Part shown: piece after piece, positions 50,201 through 57,601 of the stretch
How the letters are laid out: each line of letters begins with the position of its first letter
Position numbering within the stretch: position 1 is the stretch's first letter
Source of the DNA: Symsagittifera roscoffensis
Lineage: Eukaryota; Xenacoelomorpha; Acoela; Convolutidae
Direction of reading: 5' to 3'
Length of the DNA: 64,000 bases
NCBI RefSeq assembly: GCF_963678635.1
Contig: NC_087071.1
Location: forward strand, 45,247,095-45,311,094
Translations under genes and position numbers: made by a program
Notes under the pieces: model-generated
What the model was told of the DNA's origin: nothing
Databases searched by the model: none
The model's input: the letters and a program-made list of their open reading frames with translations, nothing else

Positions 50201-53200
50201 CATAATGGCCTTGGAGCAGTTTTGGAGCAGTTGGGTACAGAAGGGTGGCGCCGAATCTCATTCGCATCGCGGTTCTTAAACGCAGCCGAGAAAAAATATT
50301 CCACAAACGAGCTCGAAATGCTGGCAGTGGTATAGGGGGCCGAATATTTCAGAAACTACATTTTGAGAAGATCTTTTGCAGTTATCACGGACCATAAGGC
50401 CCTTTTTTCATTACTTAACGGGAATACGAAGAAAAACAAAACTCTATTTTCAAGATTGACACGTTGGCTAGACAGACTTATTCCATTTGATTTTGTAATA
50501 GAACACAAACCGGGCGCAAAAATCGGACTAGCGGGTTATTTTTCAAGACACCATAGCGAACCTCCTAAACCGATAAGTCAGTATGATAACTTGTTCATCG
50601 TTGCAAAAATTGCTTCAATTCGAAAATCCCTTGGTTTTACAAACAATTTAAAATCCCTTGGTGAATGAAATCATCAGGCTAATAAAAGAACTGGTTCTAA
50701 ACAGTCTAGACAGTTCTCATCCAATCAGAATCGAGCACAGAAAGCATGCTTACAATCAACGACGGTTGAGGGCGGAAAGTCATGTGTGAAGACATCGACC
50801 AATAGGAAGCGAGCAATTTGCATACTGCCTACGTCAACGAAATCCAAGGGACATTCAGTGTGCTCTATATATCGTTCCCTTGGAAGAAGGTTAAATCAGC
50901 CTAAACTAAAGAATTTAAATAAAATGGACGTGTAAATAAAGTAACTTCTCAAACTAATTCTCAAACTAACTCTCCAAATAGATTACATTCGCAAACCAAC
51001 TCTCCACTTAGATTAGTTGAAAACCTCCTAAGTAGTGATGAAATAACTGTTATTAACCCAGAGATTGTTGCCATTACGAAGAACACACGAGATTCAAAGA
51101 TTAACACAGTACTTTCTATTCCTTCGAAGTTTCCGGGCGAGCTTTTTCCTACTGTTAACCCTAATCAGCAAGTTATGTCCATCATTCTGCGTGATTGCAA
51201 AGTTCTTAAGAAATCCCAAGCGTTACCAGAACCTTTTAATTTGTAATTTGTTGCCTCTAACATACCAGCGGATGTGAATTTACTACGAGTCAAGGAAACA
51301 TTGGAGAAGAGGGTTATTTTAAGGGAGGAGCTACTGAAGATTGGAAAATACTGGGCCCAATACGCAAACGACTTGTCACTACGACATGATTGTGTTTGGC
51401 TAGACGGACGGCTGGTCATTTCCTTGCCGTTACAAGTCCCAATTGAATCAAGAATACACTAGTATCATCATGGAAAACGGAACATGTTTTAAACAGCTTG
51501 TGATGTTTGGTACCCCTACATGTACCGGAGTTTGGCAGCAAAGGCCACGTACTGTCAGCAGTGCACGGACGCGGGTAAGAACCTAAAAACGTTGTTACCC
51601 AAGGGAGACGTGGGCAAGGTCCGTGAAACAAGGGAACCAAATGAATGTATACAGTTGGATTTCTGGAGGCCAATAAGCTATTTAAATGAAAGTAAAAAAT
51701 ACGTCTTAGTTGCTACGGACCGTTTTTCGAGGTGGCCATCAGCGATGGTTACTACAAGCAATAATTCAGATAAAGTCTTAAAATTTCTCGATAAGTACAT
51801 AACTCAGCATGGCGTACCTCGGAAAATCCACGTCGATCAGGGATCATGTTTTACATCCAATAAATTTGAAAGATTCTGTAACAACGAGGACATTGAGTTA
51901 GTGTACTCCCCAGTGAATGATCATCGGGGTACGGGTTCAGTGGAGAGAACGATAGGAAGTTTAAAGAATTTTGTCCTCACTTATGCATCTGAAAAAGAGC
52001 ATAAGTCTCTAGAAGTTATGGTCGATAAAGCATTAGGCGCGTTACGGTTTTCCAAAAAAGCAACGACTAAACTAACACTTTTTGAAGCTCACCACGGCCG
52101 GCAGGCGAACACCGTGTTACGAAACCTTACGAAAAAACCGAGCCTTAAAAATCTGAATTGGAAGAACGTCTTAAAACAAAAGTGTTTGTGTTTAGACGAA
52201 GGTGACCCTGAAATGAGCTCAATCGAATTTCCACAGCACTCAAACTGGGATGTACGATCGGACGTGACATATGCTCCGGCACTAAGGAAGGCACCGCTCA
52301 TTCTGGACAGCGACCTGCAGATGGAAATAGGCCAAGGGGAGGCATCGGGGGTTGACCCGAAAATCCAAGGGAGTAGAGACGCAGGCGGCTCCAAAATCCA
52401 AGGGAGGGGAGGTGGAGACGACCTTTATCAGCGTACCACCAGCAGGACCCTAAACCGGTATAAACTCTTAAAATCTCATGTAATCTCCGAGTCTAAACAT
52501 GCACTCAAGCTGAAAAACGGATCTGTTCTTAGGAAAAGTGCAGTGGCAGTGAAGCCAAAGATTATTCCCCCAAAGAAACGGAAGCCGGCCACGCTCAAGG
52601 AAATGTTATCGAGTGCAAAGAAGGAGGCAATCGAGAGCCCGAAATCTAAGTGGCCAAGACCCAAACGGCAAGTACCTGTAGCCACATTTCAGTCGGACAG
52701 TTGAGATAGCGAAGATTACCGGCCACTCAAAATTACACCAGCTCGGCTACCAGTTGAAGTTATGGCGAGACAAGAGGCGATTGCGGCGGGACAAGGCCCA
52801 AGTAGTAAAACTTTAATAGTAGAACATGAAGCAGGTACAAGGGCGAAGCCTAAAGCAACGAACACTAAACAAGCGAAACGAGGGAAGGGGAGTCAGGACA
52901 GACCGACCTTAGTTGCCAGAGAATGCCTTGCGAATAGTAGTCAGGAAGAAGAATCGGGCAGTCAAAGTGAAAGCTCGGGAACAAGAAAGAGTACCAGAAG
53001 AAGGAAGCCAGTAGATAAAATGGGAGGAATCATGATAGACATTATCCAAGGGGCGGAAAAGAAAGGAAAACATCCAGGGGAAGGAAACAAGTGAACTTTA
53101 AACTTAAACTCTTTCAAAACTCTTTACCCAGGGAGAGGGATGGCCATAAGCTTAAAACTCAAAGTTTGTTGTTGATATGTTAGTGCGGCGGCAGGTGTTA

Positions 53201-56200
53201 ATTACTATATTAAATTTAATTACTATGTATTTAAATTTTACATCTGTACGGAAATGTGAGGGGCTACATATTTACATGTCAATCAATTTAGTTGCTATTC
53301 ATTTATTAGTTATCTCTGAGAGTTCTCATATTATAATTAAGTGTGATTTGGTACCTGCCTGTCAATCAGTCTAGATCTGTCTAGCTGTTATGTGTTGACC
53401 TATCCCTTGGTTTTACTATCCTCAACGGTTTTACTATCCCTTGTTAAGTATTTGACGAAGATGTTTCATTTCGCATTGAAGTATAACAGTGTATCTGTTA
53501 CATCATGTTGAACATATGATTTCGAATATGCGATGGACTCAACGCGCAATGGAATTCGCAGCAAATGGATTGTCGCATCCTTCTTGCACTGAGGGTAGTA
53601 GCAGATTTACGGAACTCGCGCCCCTCCCTTCCTTAGGGATTCAACCCCCTGTTTATTTTGCTACTTTTTGACTCCTGTGGTACTTTTTTAAGACCTCTGT
53701 TTTGGCTGGCTGACCCTAAAAGTTTCGAAAAGGCTTGCTGACCCTGAGCGTTTTCTAATTTATACTATTTTCGAGGAGTCAAAACTGTCGAGAAAAGTCC
53801 TAAAACGCCTTTTTTTTGGCCTGTTGATTTTTAGAAATTTTTGAAAAGGCCGAAACAGGTTCTTTTTAGTGATTTGGGAGAGCTCGAAAAATCAAAGGGT
53901 TTCTCGAAACACATGTTTTGAAATATACCTATAAGCAAAGCCTCGAATTCACAATTTTTTAAATTCCACGCATGTAAATTGAATTCTAGCCATTATTCTA
54001 GGCTACCAGTGTTCGTTTGATTGCTCACTTAACTTGTAGGTACGCTAAACAAAAAAACTGAGATCACTGAGTCTGATTTCATATCCTTAAGTTATTATAA
54101 TCGCAGACAGATTACTGCTCGATAACTCCATATATGTCCCTTGATATGTCCTGTAATTTGTCTTCAACTCGGCAACTTGTTGATCCGGCTTTTGAAGAAA
54201 GTGACGCAAAATTTGTTTTGACTGATACGAGCAGTCTTGTTTTGACTTTATAAGTTCACATAGACTACAAACATTAATATCGGCGAAACTTTCCAAAAGT
54301 AAAAACAAGACTGCTCGTATCAGTCAAAACAGATATTCCGTCACTAAAGCGATAGAGATGTATACAATCAGTAGCTTATGGCATAAGGATTAAATTGGAA
54401 GACAAATTTTGAGACAGACCATTTAAGAGTGAACCTGCTGCCATATCCCGAGATTGTTTTAATCCAATTTATTCCCGAAATCAATTGATCTGTGGTGAAG
54501 TAATCTGAGACTAAAACAACGTTGTGAAGTTTTGAATCATAGCTCAATGGACACAATAGACCGTGGTTGAAGGAAAAGAATGCCAGAAAGCAGGAGAGGA
54601 TCTAGGATTTTCTCATGGAGGGGAGGGGGAAAGGTTTTTGAACAAATTTCCGATCTTTTTTTCAATTTTTTGACATTTTTTTCTCTTTTTTTTTTACAAA
54701 ATTGGTTGACCAAATTGGTTTTCCAGGCATCCCAGAACGCTATAACGACCCTATTTTGACCAAAAAGTTTAGCGCAGCAGTCAAAATTTTGAAAAAAAAA
54801 AACGTCTAAAATACGTTTTTGTGCAAATTGCGTTATTTCTGTCTCCTCTAGTAGGTCAGGAATGGTTAACTTGTAAAGACAATGCATCTTACAAATGTCT
54901 ATCAAGATCTTGCACAATAGCTTCCTTTCATGATAGCTTTTTTCCAGCAAAAATTTTAGAGATAAGGTTTTTTTGTGGGAAAAATAGCTTCTGTGGAAGA
55001 AAAAGGCATTACAAGCAGGGGCGGATTTAAGGGCGAGGGTTGGGGGAGGGGGGCTAACTCAGGGATTCAACGCCCTGCCAACTCAAAAGGTTCCCTTTTG
55101 TACTATTTTGAGATATCCATTTTTGGTGACGTACGCTAATTTTTTTCTGAAGGAGCCTTCGGCGCCGATATATACTAAATTTTAAGGGGGAGCGCGCGCC
55201 GGAAAAAAAACGCAATTTTTTGCTCGAAATTAGTCTAAAAAGTGACTAAAAGCGCCTTATCGGCGTGTTTTTTTCAAACATTGCCTGCAGCGCAGAAAAA
55301 TTTAATATTTTTTTTGCCAAAACAGGGTCTGTTTAGTGCTTTGAGAGAGCTTGGAAAATCATCTTGTTCGACCTAAAAATTAGTGTCTCAAATTTTTTGA
55401 ACTTTTTTTAAACCCGCCCCTCTTCGGGAAAATCCTAGATCTGCCCGTGATTACAAGTAACGTTTAAGTTTTTGAATATGTTAAAAAAAGAAAAAAGAAT
55501 AAATTATATACGCAAAGCAGAACGCGAATAATTATCATCATTACGAGGCCAAACTGTGCACTGGATAGGCGCACAATTTTGTGTCTGTATGTTACTAGAC
55601 TCCAGAGAAAAGTCCTTAATAAGTTCAAAAATGTAAGTGGATTCCAACTTACAAAAATTCGGTGGATTCCGCGTACACATACCTCAAGCGTAAACTTTGC
55701 CGGCACATTGATTTTGTTGCGGATTTCGCAACGAGCGAGTATAGGTAGTTGTTCCGGATTCCACAAAAGGCAAGCGGATTCCGCAAATATAAGTGATTTT
55801 TGCTTACAATTTGCGGATTCCGCTTACAATTTGCGGAATCCACTTACAGTTGCGGATTCCGCGACAACTTAAGTTTACTAAACACTTAAATTATTATTTG
55901 CACATGGATTCCACAAACTGGTTCCGGATTCCACACATTTTATTGCGGATAAAAAGAAAAGTTGCCAGTTTTTGGAGCAATTTTGAGTAAGATAATGTTA
56001 TAGTCATTTGTCCGTGGAATCCAAAACAGCAGACAAGATCAAAGAAAAATAGCAATGTTGTGGAATTCGCGACAAATCTAATTTTTGCCTGTTGCGGAAT
56101 CCGCTTACAATTCAGAAAATGCACAGTTTGGTCTTGTAATGATCGTTTTTTTTATTAGTATCTCAGTTTTTTTTAGAATCTAAGTATCTAAAAAAGATCG

Positions 56201-57089
56201 CAAGCTAATTGGCTAAATGGATCAAAAATATGGCATAATTATATCCAATTTTTTTCAACCGCTAGAAATGCGACACTAGACGAGTTATGCCAAAAAAAAA
56301 CTAGAAAATCGGATTTCGAACATTTTGTTTCGAAATGTACAAATTATAGCCACAATCTGAAACTTTCTACATTATAAAAGCTACAATTTGTGAATGAATA
56401 TGGTTTTTTTCTGACCTTACTCGTAAAACTTTAACTTTAACTTAAAAGCCTTTGTGACTTTACTCAAATAGGATCTTTATAGTCTGTTTCTGGCTGTCAG
56501 AAAAAACTTGTACGAAAATTATTAAATTGGTTATTCTGTGAAAAACATTCAATCAGTGAAACTAATATTATCACTAAGCTTAGGTTTGGTAGTCCAGCAG
56601 TTTCAAAAGATTTTTAATAGGACCCTTTGTGGTTTTCAAGCATCTTCGAGCACATTCGAAAGCTAAATTGACAAACTATTTGCTTGCCGAAACATCCTGC
56701 GACGCTTTCAAAGTTTTGCATAAGACAGAAAGACCTTGTCGGAGAATATTGTCGGGCAAAACTGTGTTTGATTGCTTTAAATTTTCTGGGGGCGTGCAGA
56801 AAGTGTTATGGTTATTCAGGCATAAATTACTGAAAGAGATTACCTTTAGACTTCCAAGTCCTTTTAGAGTGTCGCAAAATAGTAAAAACGACAATTCCTT
56901 AAGTACACCCCCCTCAATCGTCTAATGCGTAATAGTATAGAATGACTGACCCTTATTGTTCCTGCACCCCCCTGCAGTTGAGCCTTTGATCCATGCCTTG
57001 TGCTCCACTGTGGTGACCCACTTCTTCTTGGCCAGTTCAGCCGCAGACTCCCCCGTCACTGCATCCGGGCTCATGTTGCAGATCTCAAT
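29211..57089 (-). CDS. Calpain, classical penta-EF-hand type, C-terminal half (11 exons; 5' part outside window)
   Basis: This is a calcium-dependent cytosolic cysteine protease; the window encodes its regulatory half. In order the exons give the C2-like domain (motifs EICNMSPDAV, STAGGCRN, FVRLDEADDDD, IGFAIYE, GDYVIVPSTFE), a short linker, and a penta-EF-hand domain ending WVQLNMYS and a TAA stop. The exons are 57089-56951, 42210-42047, 41348-41232, 40707-40589, 40005-39966, 35380-35312, 34430-34311, 32477-32349, 31971-31836, 29566-29511 and 29237-29211. They total 1116 nt and every intron phase matches. The papain-like core with its Cys, His and Asn should precede 57089 but I see no exon for it before the window ends. 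Two introns have GC donors. Two LTR retrotransposons and several short elements lie in the introns or just upstream. Family membership is very sure; the paralogue is not assigned. Confidence 0.93.
29511..29566 (-). CDS. Calpain exon j: EF5 loop
   Basis: Two bases finish a Glu codon, then RFDANKNGKGKGEVDLKH. This is the EF5 segment, which in this family mediates dimerisation. The loop appears two residues longer than usual (GKGKG). The donor is a strong GTAAGT and the acceptor is TTAG. Confidence 0.9.
29646..31150. repeat. Reversed and decayed relatives of the GTTCCGACT family
   Basis: Three stretches share its motifs: 29646-30105 and 30380-30740 in reverse (AATTAACGCGCGATA, GTTCCAAATTGGATT), and 30830-31150 forward (AAGGCTTTGCCTTGATACGA, TGGCCAAAATGGCA). 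They fill the calpain terminal intron region. A further reversed relative is at 23560-23960. Confidence 0.55.
31836..31971 (-). CDS. Calpain exon i: EF4
   Basis: This exon has 45 codons plus one base. It starts DALKYLGYSLDSM and includes RYANRQNQIDFNDFVMIACKL. The EF4 loop lacks the usual acidic ligands, so it probably binds calcium weakly or not at all. The donor is GTGAGC, phase 1. Confidence 0.93.
32349..32477 (-). CDS. Calpain exon h: EF2 and EF3
   Basis: This exon has 43 codons. With the preceding Asp it gives the EF2 loop DSDMSGKLGFQE, and further on the EF3 loop DQDKSGSFSSFE. Both have canonical calcium ligands at loop positions 1, 3, 5 and 12. The acceptor is TTAG at 32478 and the donor is GTTTGT. 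Confidence 0.94.
33349..33504. mobile_element. 156-bp inverted-repeat element
   Basis: It begins CATTACGAGGTCAAATTGTG and ends CACAATTTGGCCTCGTAATG. The terminal sequence is the same as at 55539 and 56141. Confidence 0.7.
34092..34275. repeat. Minisatellite next to calpain exon g
   Basis: About six imperfect units of roughly 28-30 bp are built on TTATGTAATTCCATGAATGA plus AATAAAATAA. The array degrades into GAATGAATGAATGAATG near the exon. It lies in the intron 36 bp from the GTCAGT donor. Confidence 0.8.
34311..34430 (-). CDS. Calpain exon g: EF1 and entry to EF2
   Basis: This exon has 40 codons beginning DMEVDAFELEEMM and ending ACRTMVAIYD, phase 0 to 0. It corresponds to calpain EF1 and the helix leading into EF2. 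The donor is GTCAGT; the acceptor is a TTTAG-type site at 34431. A minisatellite lies directly beyond the donor. Confidence 0.93.
34532..34935. mobile_element. hAT-type miniature element, copy 2 (404 bp), in calpain intron
   Basis: It runs CAGGGGCGGATCTAGG to CAGCCCCTG and is flanked by AACTTACT at 34524-34531 and 34936-34943. It lies between exons f and g. G- and C-homopolymers occur just inside both ends. Confidence 0.88.
35312..35380 (-). CDS. Calpain exon f: start of penta-EF-hand domain
   Basis: This exon has 23 codons, phase 0 to 0, ending LKKKFAQIAGE. That matches the first helix of EF1 in calpains (F..iAGeDmEi). It ends GGAGAG followed by GCAAGT, the second GC-AG intron of the gene, and the next exon resumes with DMEVDAFEL. 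Confidence 0.92.
36834..37687. mobile_element. Inverted-repeat element, copy 3, decayed
   Basis: It runs CACGGGTTGACCTCCATGG to TTCGGTCAACCCGG. Its interior is related to copies 1 and 2 (TGTGTTCGGACTC, AGTCATACAATTTCCATATA). The flanking TA is not preserved. A further fragment is at 63361-63425. Confidence 0.6.
38424..39130. mobile_element. TA-flanked inverted-repeat element, copy 2 (707 bp), in calpain intron
   Basis: It runs CCCGGGTCGACC to GGTCAACCAGGG, with TA at 38422-38423 and 39131-39132. It shares interior blocks with copy 1 (ACACAAGTGACAAAGACC, CAGGACTACGTTATGCACA). Confidence 0.7.
39966..40005 (-). CDS. Calpain exon e: 40-nt linker microexon
   Basis: One base completes the Gln codon from the preceding exon, then ALDQPTDYKPTTK. 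The exon lies in the variable linker between the C2-like and EF-hand domains, so homology alone is weak. The phases (2 in, 0 out), the TTTTTTAG acceptor and the GTAAAA donor fit only this solution. Confidence 0.82.
40421..40498 (+). CDS. Candidate plus-strand exon nested in a calpain intron
   Basis: About 78 bp, less AT-rich than its surroundings, end in a consensus donor (TTGGTAAGTG). One frame reads ISSSENFAKVVQDLANLDTF. An AG acceptor after an AT-rich stretch lies at about 40420. All three plus frames are open over this length, so the coding case rests mainly on the donor and the residue pattern. No partner exon was found. Confidence 0.25.
40589..40707 (-). CDS. Calpain exon d: end of C2-like domain
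   Basis: This exon has 39 codons plus two bases. It includes RYKLKPGDYVIVPSTFE and GNFMLRIYTEKK, a strongly conserved calpain block at the end of domain III. The donor is GTTTGT after CA (phase 2). The acceptor is a CTGTAG-type site at 40708. Confidence 0.93.
41232..41348 (-). CDS. Calpain exon c: C2-like domain, middle
   Basis: This exon has 39 codons, phase 0 to 0, with KKFFLTRKM and SYINSRE. It matches the conserved calpain segment just before the REV...RYxLxPGxYVVVPSTF strand. The acceptor is TAATTAG and the donor GTACCC. The intron to its left holds a G-homopolymer (C run near 41191-41200 on the plus strand). Confidence 0.92.
41657..42000. mobile_element. Inverted-repeat element between calpain exons b and c (344 bp)
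   Basis: It begins CTCATACGCGAAGGACCGAA and ends as the inverse (TTCGGTCCTTCGCGCATGAG), about 31-bp arms. A reversed relative lies at about 36400-36746 (CTAAGGACCGAATG, ATTTGAAAAAGTTGCAGATA). No transposase is seen. Confidence 0.7.
42047..42210 (-). CDS. Calpain exon b: acidic loop of C2-like domain
   Basis: Two bases complete a codon begun in the 57-kb exon, giving ...NNKETFHKNPQVFVRLDE. The exon continues through an acidic run (DEADDDDKDEG), LIVALYQK and IGFAIYE. The acidic loop is the part of calpain domain III proposed to bind calcium and phospholipid. To keep frame with the next exon it must end at GAG followed by GCAAGT, a GC-AG intron. The alternative GT two codons later gives the wrong phase. 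Confidence 0.92.
42303..42529 (+). repeat. 5' LTR of the composite element (227 bp)
   Basis: It begins TGTGAGGGGCTACATATTTA and ends CTATCCCTTGTTA. It matches the 3' LTR at 53255-53446 over its first part, and its last 98 bp recur at 47588-47685. The terminal bases are TG...TA rather than TG...CA. A purine run (GGGAGAGGGA, 53131-53140) well before the 3' LTR leaves open that the true LTR is longer and this copy is 5'-truncated. Confidence 0.8.
42529..43512 (+). pseudogene. gag, body A (broken)
   Basis: This is the structural polyprotein of the retrotransposon. It starts MARSTDGGGKTP; the frame is then lost in an A5C5 run where body B has one more A. The reading continues in other frames through a second frameshift near 42690. 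It carries a TAA at 43094-43096 before TKTPEEALRIAM. Near the end are a cysteine-rich segment (CYNCDQPNF...HRQRC) and a CCHC zinc knuckle CNFCKKVGHFERTC, which binds RNA in gag proteins. A 16-G run at 43308-43323 sits just upstream of the cysteines. Confidence 0.85.
42530..42544 (+). other. Primer-binding site, body A
   Basis: TGGCCCGGTCAACAG directly follows the LTR and starts with the TGG expected to pair with a tRNA CCA end. The gag ATG uses the last LTR base plus the first two bases of this site. Confidence 0.6.
43465..44049 (+). pseudogene. Retroviral-type aspartic protease region, body A (broken)
   Basis: The active-site triplet DSG (Asp codon 43738-43740) lies in NIWIDSGSLISIL. Downstream IVGRDLMGKLGL fits the C-terminal part of the fold. 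A TAG at 43885-43887 and a TGA at 44047-44049 interrupt it. It overlaps the end of gag in another frame. The second element has gag and protease in one frame here, so this overlap may be a lesion rather than programmed frameshifting. Confidence 0.8.
44110..45784 (+). pseudogene. Reverse transcriptase and RNase H, body A (broken)
   Basis: The RT fingers/palm region begins FASPIVITVKKDGSVKLALE and LNKQVHKNKYQMPNI. TAG at 44362-44364 and a frameshift follow, then YFTTMDLTYAYGQLPL. A short deletion at about 44541-44550 removes roughly eight codons after FYGLT. The catalytic FIDDILV (Asp-Asp at 44597-44602) survives. RNase H begins VCDASHNGLGAVLEQ (Asp at 45041-45043). A Trp codon is replaced by TAG at 45182-45184, then TDHKALISLL and a tether-like end to 45784. 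RT is spread over three frames. Confidence 0.88.
45785..47553 (+). pseudogene. Linker, integrase and C-terminal tail, body A (broken)
   Basis: After a stop-rich linker, the zinc-binding region has His residues near 46306 and 46315 and the Cys pair CQQC (46402-46413), split by TAG and TAA. The catalytic core from 46369 is open to 47553: Asp in IQLDFW (46507-46509), Asp in HVDQGS (46684-46686) and Glu in SVERTIG (46792-46794), an exact D-D-35-E spacing. The tail has a GKPF-like KPSLKNLNW stretch and a basic end (PPKKRKP). The 394-codon core is the best preserved part of the element. Confidence 0.88.
47588..47685 (+). repeat. 98-bp LTR remnant between the two bodies
   Basis: It is identical by eye to 42432-42529, the last 98 bp of the 5' LTR. 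It is joined upstream to internal sequence that in body B is followed by about 500 bp more before the 3' LTR. It marks the junction of the tandem duplication. Confidence 0.85.
47685..48663 (+). pseudogene. gag, body B (broken)
   Basis: This is near-identical to body A. Here the homopolymer has six A residues, so the first part stays in frame through NPLGIVAFWPPNQ and RFHWAMVAKHG. It then meets the same frameshift and TAA near 47846-47850 and the same TAA after NELCR at 48251-48253. A CAG to TAG change at 48548-48550 is private to this copy. The G run is 10 long (48465-48474) against 16 in body A. The zinc knuckle is intact. Confidence 0.85.
48616..49200 (+). pseudogene. Aspartic protease region, body B (broken)
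   Basis: It has the same DSG motif and the same TAG and TGA positions as body A (offset 5151 bp). The one visible residue change is His to Tyr in the spacer before the protease (KREHY). Confidence 0.8.
49261..50668 (+). pseudogene. Reverse transcriptase and RNase H, body B (broken)
   Basis: It carries the same stop, frameshift and roughly eight-codon deletion as body A, with FIDDILV and VCDASHNGLG retained and the same Trp-to-TAG at 50333-50335. Private changes include HFDIH in place of HFESH, and a CGA-to-TGA stop at 50666-50668 that shortens the RNase H end. Confidence 0.87.
50669..53094 (+). pseudogene. Linker, integrase and full C-terminal tail, body B (broken)
   Basis: The integrase core from 51520 has Asp 51658-51660, Asp 51835-51837 and Glu 51943-51945, again D-D-35-E. 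After TGA at 52702-52704 the same frame stays open to 53094 (DSEDYRPLKITPARLP..., then a Lys/Arg/Ser-rich tail with RKSTRRRKP). This shows the original pol reached about 53094. Body A lacks this last part because of the duplication junction. Confidence 0.87.
53255..53446 (+). repeat. 3' LTR of the composite element (192 bp, rearranged)
   Basis: It begins TGTGAGGGGCTACATATTTA like the 5' LTR. After GTTATGTGTTGACCT it lacks about 55-60 bp present in the 5' LTR. Instead it carries a partial repeat of the LTR end (ATCCCTTGG, TTTTACTATCC, CGGTTTTACTATCC) before the common end CCCTTGTTA. Confidence 0.75.
53610..54840. repeat. Two degraded hAT-type miniature element fragments
   Basis: 53616-53905 is a decayed reverse copy (GGGATTCAACCCCCTG ... 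GGGAGAGCTCGAAAAATC). 54591-54836 is the left half of another (CAGGAGAGGATCTAGGATTT). Between them, 53906-54590, I see only AT-rich sequence and the hairpin reported separately. Confidence 0.6.
54214..54331. repeat. 30-bp perfect inverted repeat with 58-bp loop
   Basis: TTTTGACTGATACGAGCAGT... at 54214-54243 is exactly complementary to 54302-54331. It lies in the large calpain intron between LTR and hAT fragments. Confidence 0.75.
55016..55449. mobile_element. hAT-type miniature element, copy 3 (434 bp), in calpain intron
   Basis: It is in the opposite orientation to copy 2. It is flanked by ATTACAAG at 55008-55015 and 55450-55457. It ends ATCCTAGATCTGCCCGTG. Confidence 0.87.
55539..56141. 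mobile_element. 603-bp inverted-repeat element with internal GGATTCCGC repeats
   Basis: It runs CATTACGAGGCCAAACTGTG to CACAGTTTGGTCTTGTAATG. The interior has many GCGGATTCCGC / GCGGAATCCGC motifs in both directions. The stretch 15060-15580 shares these motifs and blocks such as GTGGATTCCGCG. Confidence 0.72.
56142..56950. other. Calpain intron, unrecognised open stretch
   Basis: 56629-56922 is open on the plus strand for 98 codons ending TAA, and less AT-rich than its surroundings. It begins at a TTG or GTT rather than ATG and matches no family I know. It may be an old pseudogene or unrecognised repeat. Confidence 0.3.
56951..57089 (-). CDS. Calpain exon a: start of C2-like domain
   Basis: This exon has 46 codons plus one base (starts phase 0, ends phase 1). 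It contains EICNMSPDAV followed by WIKGSTAGGCRN, the hallmark at the start of the calpain C2-like domain (domain III). The acceptor is CT on the plus strand at 57090-57091 and the donor is GTCAGT. The next exon upstream would encode the end of the protease core and is not visible between here and 64000. Confidence 0.93.
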
Positions 57090-57348
57090 CTGGACAGAAC
57101 AACCAGACGGCACAAAGTTATAATCAGATAAATTATATATTATTATAAATTATATGTTATATATGATCAAAATTATTATATAAAATTATAATAATTATAG
57201 AAAAGATCTGTAGAAAAAGCTGTGCAACTTTTGAGTCTTTTTCTGTTACACGTCCGAAAATATCAAAATGTTGATTGAGCTTCTGTTTTTATTGAAAACG
57301 CTGGGATGAACCGTAGAACCGATTTCAGCATCGACTGTATCATCCCCC

Positions 57349-57601
57349 TGTTAAAGTCGTATCTGTATAAGATCAAAAAGGTTGTTGATAAGTTGTATTG
57401 TAGACAAACTGTTAGGCATCAAATCGAAATCTTACTGCACTCTTTTATTTCAGATCCCATCGGACATTAGAGATCGCAAGGTCACGACAGCAGGCCCCCA
57501 GACAGAAAGAACAAGTTGATAGCACTTACATAAACTCAAACTGGTTTCTATCTCGAACAAATGATAGCACTTACATAAACTCAAAACTGGTACCTATCTC
57601 A
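57349..57601 (-). repeat. 3' LTR of element C (253 bp)
   Basis: It matches the 5' LTR at 62923-63174. The sequence just inside it is not purine-rich, so no polypurine tract is evident. Confidence 0.9.

Larger units (their letters stand above)
42303..53446 (+). mobile_element. Composite Ty3/gypsy-type LTR retrotransposon with internally duplicated body, inactive
   Basis: The order is 5' LTR (42303-42529), gag-pol body A, a 98-bp LTR remnant (47588-47685), gag-pol body B, and 3' LTR (53255-53446). Gene order gag-protease-RT-RNase H-integrase is Ty3/gypsy-like. Both bodies contain many in-frame stops and frameshifts. The element lies in a calpain intron, antisense to it, starting 92 bp from exon b. 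No clean target duplication is visible: AAGTG lies before 42303, and AAGTA straddles 53446-53450 if the LTR ends one base earlier. Confidence 0.93.

Noticed and set aside
42303..53446. Interpretation as two independent insertions side by side
   Set aside because: The middle LTR is truncated, body A lacks its 3' end, and all major lesions are shared. An internal tandem duplication explains this with fewer events.
54537..54950. 137-codon minus-strand frame
   Set aside because: It runs through a degraded hAT-type element and flanking AT-rich DNA, with no ATG context or conserved pattern.
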